DNA from: Sclerotinia nivalis | Lineage: Eukaryota > Ascomycota > Leotiomycetes > Helotiales > Sclerotiniaceae | Reading direction: 5' to 3' | Length of the DNA stretch: 64,000 nucleotides | Assembly (NCBI GenBank): GCA_029531795.1 | Contig: JAPEIS010000013.1 | Location: forward strand, 1-64,000 | Made by a program: the position numbers and the translations under genes | The notes under the pieces: generated by a model | The model's input: the letters and a program-made list of their open reading frames with translations, nothing else | Database searches by the model: none | What the model was told of the DNA's origin: nothing | In this document: piece after piece, positions 21,501 through 34,600 of the stretch | Layout: each line of letters starts with the position of its first letter | Position numbering within the stretch: position 1 is the stretch's first letter

Positions 21501-23747
21501 TCCAGCAGCGAGATTCATGAAGGCTTGAAGAAAGTGCTGAACCAAGAAGAGCCCATATTCCGATCGGAGGAACAAAAAGAAGCCGTATTTGGTGCACTCG
21601 AACAACAAACGCCATTAATTGTAGTATTGCCGACTGGCGGGGGGAAGACGCTGACATTTACCATCCCAGCAGTACTTCGGGACCCAGGAGTCAGCATTGT
21701 TGTTGCACCGTTTAACGCACTCGAAAAGGACTATGTTCGACGATTACGGCTCGCCCACATTGAGCATATCGTGTGGCACCATGGAGAAGTAGGCTATGCT
21801 CCAATCGTTGTAGTCAGCGCTGACCGGGCTGCATCCACTGATTTTATTATGTACGGATCGATGCTCCGGAAACGAAAGCTGCTGCGTCGTGTTGTGCTTG
21901 ATGAATGTCATCTTTCATTTACTGCTAGTGATTATCGACCGAAGCTTCGGCAGCTTGGTCATCTTCAAGTGTTGCGGTGCCCCATGATCTTGCTGACGGC
22001 TACACTGCCCCCGAGTCGACTCGACGAGTTACGAGAGGTTATGCACATCTCTGACTTTCGTCTCATTCGAATGAGTACGGTTCGTCCCAACATTCGATAT
22101 GCTGTACGACGATGTCCGAATCAGAGTGCCATGAAGGTTGTCCGGGAAATGGCCCGACTGCGGGGTCTGGGGAAAGGAGAGCGGGGTATCTTCTATTGCA
22201 GCAGTCGAGATAGGACCGAAGAAGTAGGCCAGATCTTGAATTGCCCATCATACCATTCTATGGTTGAGGAAAAAGATGCGGCTGTGGAGAAATGGTTGCA
22301 AGCCGAAGGGTTTATTGCTGCGACTGGAGCACTCGGGACTGGCGGGGACTACCCGGGGATTGTTTACATTGTGCATATTGGGGTCCCGTATGGGATGATC
22401 GACTTTGCACAGGAGACTGGACGTGGTGGTCGGGCCGGAGAAGATGTTGATTCGATTATTTTGTTAGAGGATTTGGAATATCAACGACTCAATAAACAGG
22501 ACGCTGCCGAACTTACAGTAGATGAGCTCGCCATGCAACGATTTATTCAAACCCGGGACTGTCGACGGTTTGCTATGAGTGGATATCTAGACGAGGAAGG
22601 ACAGACTTGCGATGAAGCAGGAGGAAGGCTCTGCGATTGTTGTGGTGGAGGGGTATCTGATTGGACCGCTAGTCAGGTTCGAACTGCTCAGGAGGTGCAA
22701 CGATTTGAGAACAAGATGAATGAAGTGCAGCGGCACTGCGCATTTTGCTGGGTACGCTATGGAGCAGAACGAGCGCATCATTCGTCTGCTCATTGCACTT
22801 TTACTCCGGGGCTCAGTGTCGAACAGAGCGAGTCACTTCGAACCGGAGTACGGTTCGACCGAAGATGTCGAGATTGCTGGAGGTGTGGAATCAGTCAGCA
22901 GATTTGCAAGAGTGTTGAGAATGAACGAGCATGCCAATGGAACGGAGTGGCGGCTTGCTTATGGCTTGGGTGGTTCACATTTCCGGGGGCTCGAGAGGTC
23001 TTCATTCGAGGGGGATATTCTGGACAGAATATCGCAGCATACCAGAAATGGCTTGGACTCCGAGCTCGACAGAAAGTTCAAGGAGGGATTGTCAGTAATG
23101 GGATGTGGCTTCTTTGGACCATGCTGCAACCAGAACGACCAAGCCAGTGTAGGCCCGATCATACCGGTGTGGAAGAAGGCAGTACTATTGACGAAGTAGC
23201 CGTTCCCGTCATCATCGCAACACCCGACCCCACGGTTCCCACAACCGCAGTATCTAGCACCATGGCGGGTCTCAGCCGCAGAGAGCGAGTCATCAAATGG
23301 CTTAGCCAACATTGCATCTACTGTGAGGTGACGGAGGCTCCACAAAGCTACAGTACGCACTGGCATAAGACATGCCACCGATCGAAAGGCATTGCCGACA
23401 ACTTGGGATATGAAGAGTCGGTGGAGTGGCAAATGGGAATGGATCAATTCCGGGACGGGACTTGCCCGTGGTGTAGCAATTCCATTGCGCAGTGCGGAAG
23501 TCGATCGTCCATAAATATCACTTGTGTATATAGCGATGTAGTATTGCCCACTCTTTTTATTCTGCATGGACGGAAATGGATTAATGAATGGCTGATTCGA
23601 GAAAGATACAAAGTTGGATTTGGCATTGCGCAGGTACAGCGGTGGCTTAATGAGAGTAGCAGTCGAGGAGGGTGGAGAAAGAGTCGAGCTATAGAGGCGT
23701 TTGATACGTTTGCTGAAGAGTTTGGACGGATCAGGGAGGATGTTTAG
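18561..23747 (+). CDS. Telomere-linked RecQ-type helicase, intact (TLH2)
   Basis: The frame is open without a stop from 18627 to 23747 but has no ATG before 18951. The codons upstream of that Met clearly encode the TLH amino-terminal domain (YEILICTLHRTAVRGLETHL, then LLCDDCTHITSS). A start that rescues them is ATG 18561 with exon 1 of 4 nt (18561-18564), a 63-nt intron (GTAAGT to AATAAG, ending 18627) and exon 2 18628-23747, giving 1707 aa. Helicase motifs, numbered from Met 18951: PTGGGKT 894-900, DECH 984-987, TATLPP, then QETGRGGRAGE. A middle region with GGPPARGEEI, YRNVAIEMG and AAHGKDIAERYGV parallels TLH1. Two C-terminal Cys/His clusters (CAFCW, CWRCGIS, later CIYC and CPWCS) are present. 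The two helicases differ too much to be recent copies. The 4-nt exon is inference; Met 18951 is the conservative start. Confidence 0.85.
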
Positions 23748-23789
23748 ATCGGAGGGTGTTTATGTTTACTGTTTTAATCTTAAGCGAGT

Positions 23790-23990
23790 CTATCCAAGCT
23801 GACAAAATGAAGTTGAGTCAAATGCATTTGATTTCTCATACAACTGTTTAGCGTAGAATTGCCGAGCGAGCCAACTTCATTTAGTCAACTTCATTTATTA
23901 GGGTTATGTCCAAATAAGCTCGAATGCGGTTTAAATTCGAGTATGAGTTGGCCCAGGTATATACGATACTCATTCCATCAAATGCATTAC
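23790..23990. repeat. Single 201-bp unit after TLH2
   Basis: One copy of the repeat found twice at 1202-1603. It starts 43 bp after the TLH2 stop and continues into the truncated TLH1 duplicate. Confidence 0.88.
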
Positions 23991-24268
23991 CTAGAGCCCA
24001 TTGTAGAGTCATTTATCAAAGGTTAGATTCAGCAGATTGATTTTTGATAGGGGAGGGCAGGTGTACAGATTAGGTAAGCAAAATCCCCAGGTTTGAGTAT
24101 AAATAGATATAAAATCATAAAAGTATAAAAATCGGAAATTACAATCAGCTATTATACATATAGATTCAGAACATGAATTTGGACGTATAGGATAACATAT
24201 AGAAAAGATAAGCAGAGTTAGAATAGATAGAAATATATATTTAATTCATTTGATTAACATTTATTATC

Positions 24269-25351
24269 ATGGAACCGTTTATGTATTTACCAGAATATAG
24301 AATAATAGTATGTATTGAATGCAAGTATGCTATGTTATTTAGCAATGTTGATATTCATTTAAGGGACGAAAAAACATATAATATGTTCAAGGAGAGTAGA
24401 GGATTATTAGTCCAGGAGATCCAGAAAATTCAAGGTTTGATAACAAGCAGAGCAGATTTGAATAGATTGGTTTTCCCCCCAGTAGGCAACCCCCCCATTC
24501 CAGTATTACAGAAGCCCAGGATAGATAACAGGAAATATCAATTGCCCAACGAAGCCAGAAAGCCATATCAATATATCAGTTGCTACCGATAGATGATCCA
24601 AAAGTATTGCCGTCAAGTATATCAATGGAAGAACCCGCAGAAGAAAGGCCGGTCAGAGATAGGGAGAGAAGTACAAATGCTGTAGCGGACCGACATCCAT
24701 TGCCAGCATTTTTTTGTCCGTGGACCAGAAGCCCAGTATTTTGAGGTGCAGACTGTAGAGACCAGTCCAATTATACCGTCTGGAGATATTGATTTGGATA
24801 CTACAAAGACAATATTGAAGCAAGCCATACAGCAAGCAGAAGAGGACATACGACGTCAGATTACCGAACCGGAAGCAACCCGGGAGCCAAATCCATGGTT
24901 ACATCGAGTAGGATGGGTTGAGCATTCAGAAGGGCTTGATTGGACAGAATTACAGACATTGGTTGCGCCTGTGAAGGACGACGAGCCAGAGTTGGAAGTG
25001 TTATGCTGGGTGTTTGATTGGTTAATTCAAGATGCACAATACTATTGTATTCGACCGGTGGTTAGGTTAGAGGTATTGTTTGAAACGAACCGGAAAGAGG
25101 TAGACAAAGATATCCGGATGCTGTTTGATAGTTGGATGGATATTACAACCGTCATGCGGTATACGGAGGTTTGCAAGCAGTTATTGTGTTACATATTCCG
25201 GTCCAAAGACATCGAGCCCAAAAAGCGACCGGTGTATGAGTTGACAGAACGACAGCAGATATGTATAGAAGACATGCGGACAAGCATTGAGGAATTTGTA
25301 TGATGGAAAGAGGAGCAGGGAGGGGCTTCAGGAAGCGGGGCAGAAGACTCC
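24269..25351 (+). pseudogene. Truncated duplicate of the TLH1 5' region
   Basis: From 23790 to 25351 this block is collinear with 1403-2959. It keeps the ATG that TLH1 has lost and encodes the same amino-terminal TLH domain (MEPFMYLPEYRIIVCIECKY). It has its own RIP-type stops: TAG at about 24590 where TLH1 has CAG, TAG at about 24683 (shared), and TGA at about 25302 where TLH1 has TGG. Homology ends at 25351 within GGCTTCAGGAAGCGGGGCAG, so no helicase domain is present. It is a dead fragment and lies 0.5 kb after TLH2 in the same orientation. Confidence 0.9.
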
Positions 25352-26279
25352 CTTTCCAATTCTATTCCCTTTTTCATTTTTATTCTTTCTATTTAATCTT
25401 TTTATTTCCTATCAATTTTATCTTTTTTTTTATTTTTATTCTTTTTTTTTTAAACTTTATTATTCCTATTTTAATTTTCTTTTCTTTTCTATATTAATTA
25501 TTCTAACTCCTTTATCTTTTTTTCTTATCATCTTATTCTTTATTTTATATCTTACTTTTTATTATAATTCTATTCTTTTTTTTTTTAATAATTCTAATTC
25601 CCTTTTTTATCAATAATTAATCCTAATCCTCTTTTTTATCAATAACCCTAATTCTTATATTTTTTTTTTTTTTATAAATCTATATTTATATACTTTTAAT
25701 TATTTTATTTACTTATTTTTTTATATATATAAATTAACTCTTTTAATTATTTTTTCTTCATCTTATATAATTATATTCATTTTTTTATATTTTCAATTAT
25801 TATTTCTTTTTATTATTTCTTTTTATTATTCTTTTTTAATTATAAAAATTACTTCAAATCCTTTTTCATTTTACTTCCTATTAATAATATTTTAAATTAT
25901 ATTATTTTTTTTAATCTAATTTTATTTATAATTATTTCTTTATATCTTATTTTTTAAATATCTCAAATGATTATAATTTATTATTATTATTTATTTATAA
26001 AATCTCTAAAATCATTTTCAAAATAAATATATTACTCTTAATTTTATTTATATAATTCTAATTTTTCAATTTATTAATAAATCTCTTTATATTAAATTCA
26101 TTTTCTTTATTTTTTTTTTTCAAACCTTTAACGGTTCCTTTTTTTTTTGATTACTTGTATGTATTTTTTTCCTAATCATTTAGCGGTTCTCTCTTTTAAT
26201 TATTAATACTTATATGAATACAATTTCGAAATTTAAATTTAAGATATTCTTTAAGTTATTTATCGAATATTACTAATTG
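25352..26279. other. T-rich low-complexity tract, no gene
   Basis: The plus strand is overwhelmingly T with some C and A, including many T-runs of 8-14. Degenerate telomere-like CCTAATCC and ACCCTAATT motifs occur near 25620-25655. The long open frame here is a compositional artefact made of Phe, Leu and Ile. Confidence 0.7.
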
Positions 26280-26534
26280 TAAAATTATCTATAATAAAGT
26301 AATCTATCGTAAAGTTGATCATGGTAAAGTTGATCATAGTAAAGTTGATTATAGTAAAGTTGATTGTAGTAAAGTTGACTGTAATAAAGTAGTCTATTGT
26401 AAAGTTGATTGTGGTAAAGTTAACTATGGTAAAGTTGATTGTAATAAAGTAATTTATTGTAAAGTTGATTGTGGTAAAGTTAATTATGGTAAAGTTAATT
26501 ATGGTAAAGTTGATCATAGTACAATTGATTGTGG
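26280..26534. repeat. 15-bp minisatellite, 17 units
   Basis: Units of 15 bp follow the consensus TAAAGTTGATTRTRG from 26280 to 26534. Units differ mainly at transition sites. It is not coding; the minus frame gives a meaningless Ile-Asn-Phe-Thr repeat. Confidence 0.93.
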
Positions 26535-26933
26535 TAAATTTTATCTCAAAATAATTTACTCCTAGATAATAAGTTTAATAGTTAATCTTTTCTAAAATTT
26601 TCTAATTTAATATTTAGCGGTTAATACAAAAAAAAAAAAAAAAACTTATAATATATAATAATTAATGATTTAAAAGATGAGAATTAATAATTGTTATATT
26701 GATTATAGGATATGTAATATTATTATATATAACATTACTACAAGTTAGATAATTTTCTTAGTAATATTATCAACGAATTAGATTAGATTACATCGATTAT
26801 GATTAGGTAAAAAGATTCCCTTACTAATCAATATCAAAGATTCTTCGATCAAATCATCTATTTCCCTCTAAAACTGTAATTCTTTTAGCTAAAATATTTA
26901 CTCTAAGCTAGTTTCAAAGATACATCCAATTGT
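26535..26933. other. AT-rich, no gene seen
   Basis: Very AT-rich, with an A-run near 26628. Nothing supportable. Confidence 0.5.
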
Positions 26934-29900
26934 TTACCTTTCGCTATTCGATAATATAAAAATACTATCATTATCATAACTACTTTCATTCAATTCAGTT
27001 TCTTGCTTTTTTTCATCATTCGGTTTCCGAGCAAAAGCAATCATAATATTTCCTTTGCTAATACTAGCACTAATACTAGCAGATCGTTGATAAGTGTCAA
27101 CAATATCAATTACATTCGATTTATCATCTTGAATATCATCAATATCATCATTAGTATCAACAGTATATTCTCGACTAAATTTACTCATTAAGTCCTCTAA
27201 TTCATTCAAACTCTGATTTTTGATTTGCTTTAGCATTTTCAATCTTGGTGTTTCCGTCTACTTCCATACTAACCGAAACCCTTTCAATCCCTTACTTTGT
27301 TTCCCTACGATTCAGAACTCTTCAGTCTTTTCTAATTTATAAATCTTGACTCTTTGAATCCTGTATACCACAATAATATCAAAGGTGCTTTATGTGTGAT
27401 CACTATTATCATCAAATATCTATTGTCGTGTGTACTATAGGATATTATGGAGCGTAATCGAATGAGAACGAAAAAGAAGCTCGACTTTCTTAAAGTTAAT
27501 ATATATAATCGAGAACCACATCATTCGTTCTTGGAGATCTTGATTACGATTGGTTTTCGTTGATATAATAAAGGTAGAATCCAATGAATAAAAGAGAATT
27601 TAGTGAGTTAATCGAATAAGATATAAAAACTCATTCAACCATTTGTCTGCTTTTCGATATCCCAAATATTGCTCAATTAATTCAAAAGACTTTTATAAGA
27701 TAATTCGGTATAGCTTGTAACTCCAATTACAACATTCCTTACCATCCTTCTACAAAAACAAGAAATCGAATAGATCAACTCCTTTATCAAATTGCATCTT
27801 ATTTCCTGTTACAAAATGAAAGGGTTTTACAACCTTATTGATTAGAAACATTCGTTTTATATACTTATAACAGAATCGAATATCTCCCTTTTGCTCTATA
27901 GTATCAAATGATAATTCTGAAGAGCGCTTATAGGATTTGAGTATAGCCTTCCAGATATCGATATCGAATTACTCGAGATTCAAGACATGAAGGTATTCCA
28001 ACCACTTATTCAATAAGGAAAGGTTATATTATACATTGTATCGATCATACCAAGACACAACCTGATTAAAGCGTACATAAACATCTCGAAGATCTTTGAT
28101 CGCACACCACCTTCTCTTATACTCTTCATACATCAACACATTACCAATCAGAATATTCTCCTTATATAATGCTGCAAGCCGCCACATTGCCCAATTAAAC
28201 TTCGATAAAAACCAACCCAAACCACACCGTTTCATCGTATCCTGCATCCCTAAACCCTCTTTTATAATTTGCTTGTGATTCTATATCTATTCTCAATGAT
28301 CTTTGTACAATAGGGATTCCCATTGAATCAAGTTGCTACCATAGCAAAATCGAAGAACTCTGAGTACTACTACCATAACAATAATTTCTGGTAACGAATA
28401 TATCATACCTGTATATGCAAGAATATGTTCAAAGAGAAGACAATATTTATTGATTTAAACCGAGAGAAAATCAAACAACTTTTGAATAGAAACAATATAA
28501 TAAGGGAGAATAAACTGAACAATATCAACTTCGTTATTGTATAGATCCCATTATCGCCATTGCTGATAAACCTCTTTTATCATAATCAAAGAGATACAAT
28601 ACTCTTCTCGAATCCCGTACAACTTCCCGCGATTATCGACGAGATTTGCATAGACCCGCTTCTTGTTATGAAAATAACCAAACTCACAAACAACCTTAAA
28701 GAAGGTAATTCCACTTCCTTCTTATTATAATGATCGAATATATTCAGAATCGAAAGCCAAATTCTCAACTAAATCATTATCAAAGACATATACCTTTGAT
28801 GAATCAAAAGGTATCTTGATCAATGCATAATATTAAAAATAAATCAATCCATCTCTATTCTCTTACCCATTTAGAACAGCAAACAGAATCTAACCTATAA
28901 TATCCTGCATCATCGCCCAAGGATATATAATACATTTAAGATTCCCTTTAGCTGAACTACCATCTACATCAAGAACTACCCGGCTCTTAGTATACACTTC
29001 GAAGCAACACTTCTTCCACAAGAACACTTCTGCTTCGTAGTCTTCCGAAATATGATTATATAGCAAAACACTATCTTCGAATATTATTTACTTTGCAAGA
29101 TCAACAAATATACAATCTTGATTATAAAATTATACATCAATCATTTCAGACCACTTTGTTTTCCAATCACTATATACTTGAATCAGATTAACATCCATAA
29201 ATTCCAATTTAGTATTCTTTGAATCGACAAATAAGGTTGCTCTTCGAAATCGATCAAAACCCGGATTCTCATCGATAGTTTGAAGAATAAGGCTCCAGAG
29301 TACATCAAGGTATTGAAATTGTATAATGTATTTGATAAGCTGATTTCTTGCTGACTCTTTTCGATCAAGATTCTTTGTTGATATTGCAATCGAATCCAAG
29401 TTTGAAATTTTAATAGATACAGAATAATATTATATAATATTGAAGGACCCAATTATCTTATTTATTGCTAGGCCAACAATAACATTATAAAAGAATTTAT
29501 TATCTTGTTTGTTCAAATAAATAGTATACTTATAATCACTTTCTAAATGAAGAACTAAAAAGAAGATGAAAATCAATAATAAATCCATTCCAATCATAGT
29601 ACCAAAACAATAATAAGGAATCTTGTAAAGTGAGGTATATTTGTATATCAATACACCACGATCATTATATACCAGCACTCGCAATCCAAAGTGGATGTCA
29701 CCTCTAAAGTTGAAAATAGGATATACTTTAGACAACCAATTGATATCTCATTTTGCAAATGCCAAGCTAGTAAGGAAACAGCAAATGCTATCAATATCAA
29801 ATGTTACCTTGGAACAGCGATTCTTTTTACTAGCTATATAATGTTATAATAAACACAAGTTCTTAGATAGATTCTCATTCCGCATTCTAATGTCTTCAGG

Positions 29901-31268
29901 TATAATTGATACATTTGTACCTTCAAATGCTGCTTGATAATCGAGGCCATTATGATCTTCTGCCTTCATCAATTTAAGACTACTCAAAACATCAGATAAG
30001 GATACACCTTCAATATAACTTCCTTTAAGAAGATTAATAATTTGTGATAGAGATGAACATTCAGAATGTATATCTGATCGTTGATGATATTCGTGATGAG
30101 ATTGATTAGCTTGAGAATGCTATTTATAAGTACAGCTTTGGAGATTCCGAAGCTGCTTGACAAGCTTGAAGACAGTTCGCTCAATGGGAGTAGAAGATAC
30201 TGTCGCGTTTGAAAAGATTCTTAGTATTGGAGAATCTATTACTACTGGAATAGAAATTGAATTGGGTATAGAGATGATAGGATTTGATATTGTTCGAATT
30301 ATTGGTTGAATAAGCGAAAGCAGTACAAAACTTTCAATTCGACGAAAAGGTGAAGGAAAAGTATTACTGAGAAGTCTTTCTACAACTGAAGAAGAAGATA
30401 TATTGTTTTCAAATAATCTTGTTGTTAAAGGCTTCATTCATAACAAAAGATTATTCTTCTGAATTGGAAATGATATATTTTGTTTATTAGTGCTTCCCTT
30501 GCTACTAGTTCTATTTGATAATGATGATAAAGGGAATGATTTGGATTGAATTGGTATTTCCGATAGTATTGTATTCATTGAAGATCTTTGAATGCTCGCT
30601 GGTTCATTAGATAGGTTTGATATAACAATACTATTATTATCCTATATCATTATTGGTTCATCTACAGAATCAATATATGAAAAGCAAGAACGCCGAAGCT
30701 CTTCATTATAAACTCCCTTTTTTTGATTAACAATATATAAATCTTCCATCGTCTGTATTCCTGATATCCCTACTTCAACCGCTCCTTCAATATATATTTC
30801 TAATGTCCCACCAATTCTCGCCTCCTCAACTGTACTAGTCGTATAAGCCGATCGCAATCCTATCAGAATTTCTGCAATCTCTATATCGTATTCATTTCTT
30901 TCAAGATTAACCTCTTGTTTGTTTTTTTGGATTTACTTAATCTGTACAACAACATTGGTATTTTTATCGATCGAAGGTAATTGAATTAATAATAGAGAAA
31001 TCGATCGCAGGGTTTCTGGAATATCGCTTTCTTGAGCATTATGATCTTGAGGAATTTGAATATCCATTCGAAGGTCAATTGTAAAAGGAGTATTTGTAGA
31101 GATATCTGAATAAAGCGAAAACTTGTATACAATGAAGTCGATTGGGCCCAAAAATTGAAGCACTTTCTTTTCTCGATAATGAAGGGTATTCTCGATACTC
31201 GCTTTTCTAACTTCTTCGACATTCGAATACTTCTTCGATCGTCCACCACGTTTCTTTTGAAATAACAT
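26934..31268 (-). pseudogene. Large RIP-decayed ORF of unknown family
   Basis: A nearly continuous minus-strand reading runs from ATG 31268 to about 26934, broken by many TAA/TAG/TGA stops of RIP type. Its start is basic and AT-hook-like (KRGGRSKKYSNVEEVRKAS). A long Ser/Thr/Pro/Ile-rich low-complexity part follows at about 30900-30000. A dense, well-folded-looking C-terminal half at about 29450-27600 contains FVDSKNTKLEFMDVNL, CGLGWFLSKFNWAMWRLA and EEYKRRWCAIKDLRDVYVRF. About 1,400 codons are covered. I cannot name the family; I see no reverse transcriptase, DDE, tyrosine-recombinase or helicase signature. Lying inside RIP-mutated DNA implies it was repetitive, so it probably belonged to a mobile element or multicopy subtelomeric family. 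It ends upstream of the 3' end of a gypsy relic on the same strand. Confidence 0.6.
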
Positions 31269-31327
31269 TTTAATCTTATGAAGAAGTTGATGATGAGAGT
31301 AGATTTCGTAGGGTAAGGGGAAATAAG

Positions 31328-31640
31328 TGTTTGAAAAACCTCGATTGGGAAAGCAATGATTTGCCGACAGTATCGAACTTTTTAGAGTTAACTTTGATCA
31401 ATCATATCTTCATCCACGATTTTTTTATGATAATATAATTAAGTATAGTATTACTTTGTAGTACATAGACTTAGGTTATCAGATTTTCATTATTTTATTC
31501 AAAAGCTAAAAATCTTCCTTAGGGTTAGAATATTCGTTGTTTGAAAAACCTCGATTCGGAAGGCGGTGGATCCATCGACAGTATCACGCTTTTCATCAAA
31601 TCGAGAAGTGCAGCACTACAACACCTACCTTTCATCAACC
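31328..31640. repeat. Pair of direct repeats 5' of the unknown ORF
   Basis: A block starting GTTTGAAAAACCTCGATT at about 31328 recurs at about 31539 and is followed in both by a CGACAGTATC motif and a TCATC-rich stretch. The period is about 210 bp. It lies between the unknown large ORF and the gypsy 3' end and may be the 5' leader of the former. Confidence 0.6.
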
Positions 31641-34600
31641 ATAACTCCTCCTACAACTTCTCAATAATAAAATAAATGATTGTACTGTATTTATCATGTT
31701 ATTTAGAAGGGAATGTATACCTAAATTTCCAAAATCATATCCTGACCCGGACCCCATATTTACTCTTCTAAAATGCTATATCCTCAAATGTTATATTTCT
31801 AATTGCAATAATATGTAATATACCTTTAAACGAAACGAACAATCTTAATACAAATGAATCTTTGTAAAGTAGATGTAGTAATTGTACTATGTAATTCCGG
31901 TTGCAAATTCTGTGGTTCTGGTTGTAAATCCGACGATTCTGATTCCAAATTTAATGACTCCGGATGTAATATAGCAGCGTCGGAGTGCTTTAGAACCCAA
32001 ACTGGTGGCCCCGGCTTTTCTGGGTGAAAACGATGATACTCGATAAAAACCTTCTCGTTATTCTTTAAATCATTAGCCGATTGCCAAGTTGACGTGTAGT
32101 GTCTTCATTTGACCAAATAATGATGACCATCTTCATTATGATTATCTAGAACTCCTTCAAATATCCATTTTTGAATAGACTCATCCTCATCGTCGTCCCG
32201 TTCCAAAACTTTGTCCTGTATAATCAGGGACTCTGATTCATTAATCGTTACCTGAATCAGAAAGTGAGGATTAGTATAAACTAGAAATAAAAGAAAATGA
32301 TAGAAAACAGAAAAGATTTTAACGTTCTTAGGTAATTGAACAAGACAAATACAAAAATAAATCTTGATAATCTTATAAGGGCCGATCCATTTATTATCTA
32401 GCTTCTTTGTTTTACACGAAGTCTTTATATTCTTGATATTGATATAGACTTTCTAGCCAACTATATAACGAGGTGAATCAGAGCGGTGACGGTTAGTATA
32501 GTCCTTATAAATAGCAATTACTTGTTGTACAAAAGCGCGAAGTTGCTCCTTTGGCTATTTAGTCACCGATAGATCATTAAGAGTAGAGATGAGTTGATCT
32601 ATGATATCGGATCTAGTATACACTGCATCGATTAGGGCATCAATTGGTTGGTCGTGGAGTGGTATTATTGTTTTCATCAATATCAAATTGATATATCTAA
32701 TCAAATCCTTATAAAGGTCGTTGTCAAAACAATCTTTGGAAAGGACAATACGTTTTCGATTCTTTAGATGTTCATTATTTGGATTAGAATGATACAATTG
32801 ATCTTCGTATTTTCTATTTAGCATGTTTGGCCGAATAGTCTTGTTTTTTGGTCGATAGATTATACGGAAAGTATATTGAAACAGAAATTCGGATTATCAT
32901 ATCTGCTATTGATTGAAAGCCTTTGTAGTTATAAAATACTCGAGGTTCTTGTAATCAATAAGAATCTCGAACTTTTTTTGTGAATTCTGGAGTTCCGAAC
33001 GTTATTTTTCTATTGTTTTGATAATAGTGAGTAATTCTTTATTATAGATCTTATAGTTGTATTCTACTATTGTATATTTAGATGAAAAATAAGCAATCGA
33101 ATACAAAACGTTATTATCATTGTATTACAAGAGAATTCCTTCTAAAGTTCAATCGGAAGTATCAGTTTCCAAAACAGTTTTCCATTTGTAATCAAAGTAT
33201 ATCAAAACCGACGCTGTTATGAAAGTCCTTTTTAAAATATCGAAAGTCTTTGTATGATCTGCAATTCATTTCTATATAATATTCTTTTGTAAAAGATTGT
33301 TAAGAAGATAATAAATCTTTGAAAAATCTTTTATAAAATACTGGTAAAAATTAGCGAAATCAAGAAATCGTTATAAATCCTTTATATACAAAGGCAACTC
33401 CTAAAATATAATAATCGTGATCTTTTCTTAATCTATTTCGATGCCCTCGATTGTAATGATAAAATCCAAATATTTTATCTTTATGATTTCGAATTCGTAT
33501 TTGTTAATATCAATCTGTAATCCAGTATCCATTAACTTTTGAATTACTTGATGGATATACTCTTTATACTTTACAGGATTATCGGAGTAGATTAAGATGT
33601 TATCGAGATATACAATACAATACTTGTCCAATTCGTCGAAAAGTATATGATTGATATAATATTAGAACGATATAGATGTATTATAGAAACCGAAAAGTAT
33701 AACTAGAGATTCAAAAAAACCAAAATAAATAATGAATATAGTTTTCCATTCATTCCCTTCGGTGATTCGCAATTTGTTGAACATTGTAATGATATCAAGT
33801 TTGATATAAATTTTTATATTGCAAAGAGTATCCAATGTTTCGCGAATAATAGATAATGGATAGCGATTTTTTATAATAACATTATTGAGTTCTCGATAAT
33901 CTTGATAGATGCGGATCCTCCCTTTAGGTTTGATAACTAACAACAAAGAAAAGGTGTATTATGATTTCGATTCCCGAATAAATTCTTTGGAGAGATTATC
34001 ATCGAGCTATTTGTATACTATTATTAATTCTATTGACAATAGAGAATGATTTTTGAAGTAAGGTGGTTTTTTATTAAATATCAATTCAATCTTGTAATCT
34101 CAGACTCAGCAAAACAGCAACTTATCTGTATAATATAGAAGAAAAGCGGAAAATTTATTTTGTAATTATATAGAAAGTCTTTATTGTATTTGATCATCAC
34201 TGAGAGAAGGTTTATCAGTTAAAAATTTGTCGATATTAGCTTCAAAGACTTTCCGTAGATAAAGCGGTTTATAGCAATCGTATACAAAATCATAAAGTTG
34301 TAGTGGAGTTCTAGAGAGTATCTTTGCTACATTACTCTGCTTTTATAAAATCGATCGAAAATCCCTTTCTGTGAGTGTCGGGAATAATATAATCTATTGT
34401 AAATGATCTTGTTCAATAACTTTCTGTATAGTATTCAATTTATTTTATATCAATTGGATAGTCTGAATATTATCTTATTGGTAGAACAAGATAAAGTTAG
34501 AAGTTTGCAATTAATGAATATCATTTATATTTGGATTTGTATCCTTGTAAATGAATATAAGGAGTTCTTCAATAGAAAGTGGGGGCAAACAGTTTTTTGG

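Noticed and set aside
22959..23567. 202-codon minus ORF within TLH2
   Set aside because: Shadow of the cysteine-rich C-terminal frame.
25287..25616. 109-codon plus-strand ORF after the TLH fragment
   Set aside because: Made of Phe, Leu, Ile and Tyr from T-rich DNA; composition artefact.
26280..26534. CRISPR-like array
   Set aside because: 15-bp contiguous units without spacers in a eukaryotic genome; it is a minisatellite.
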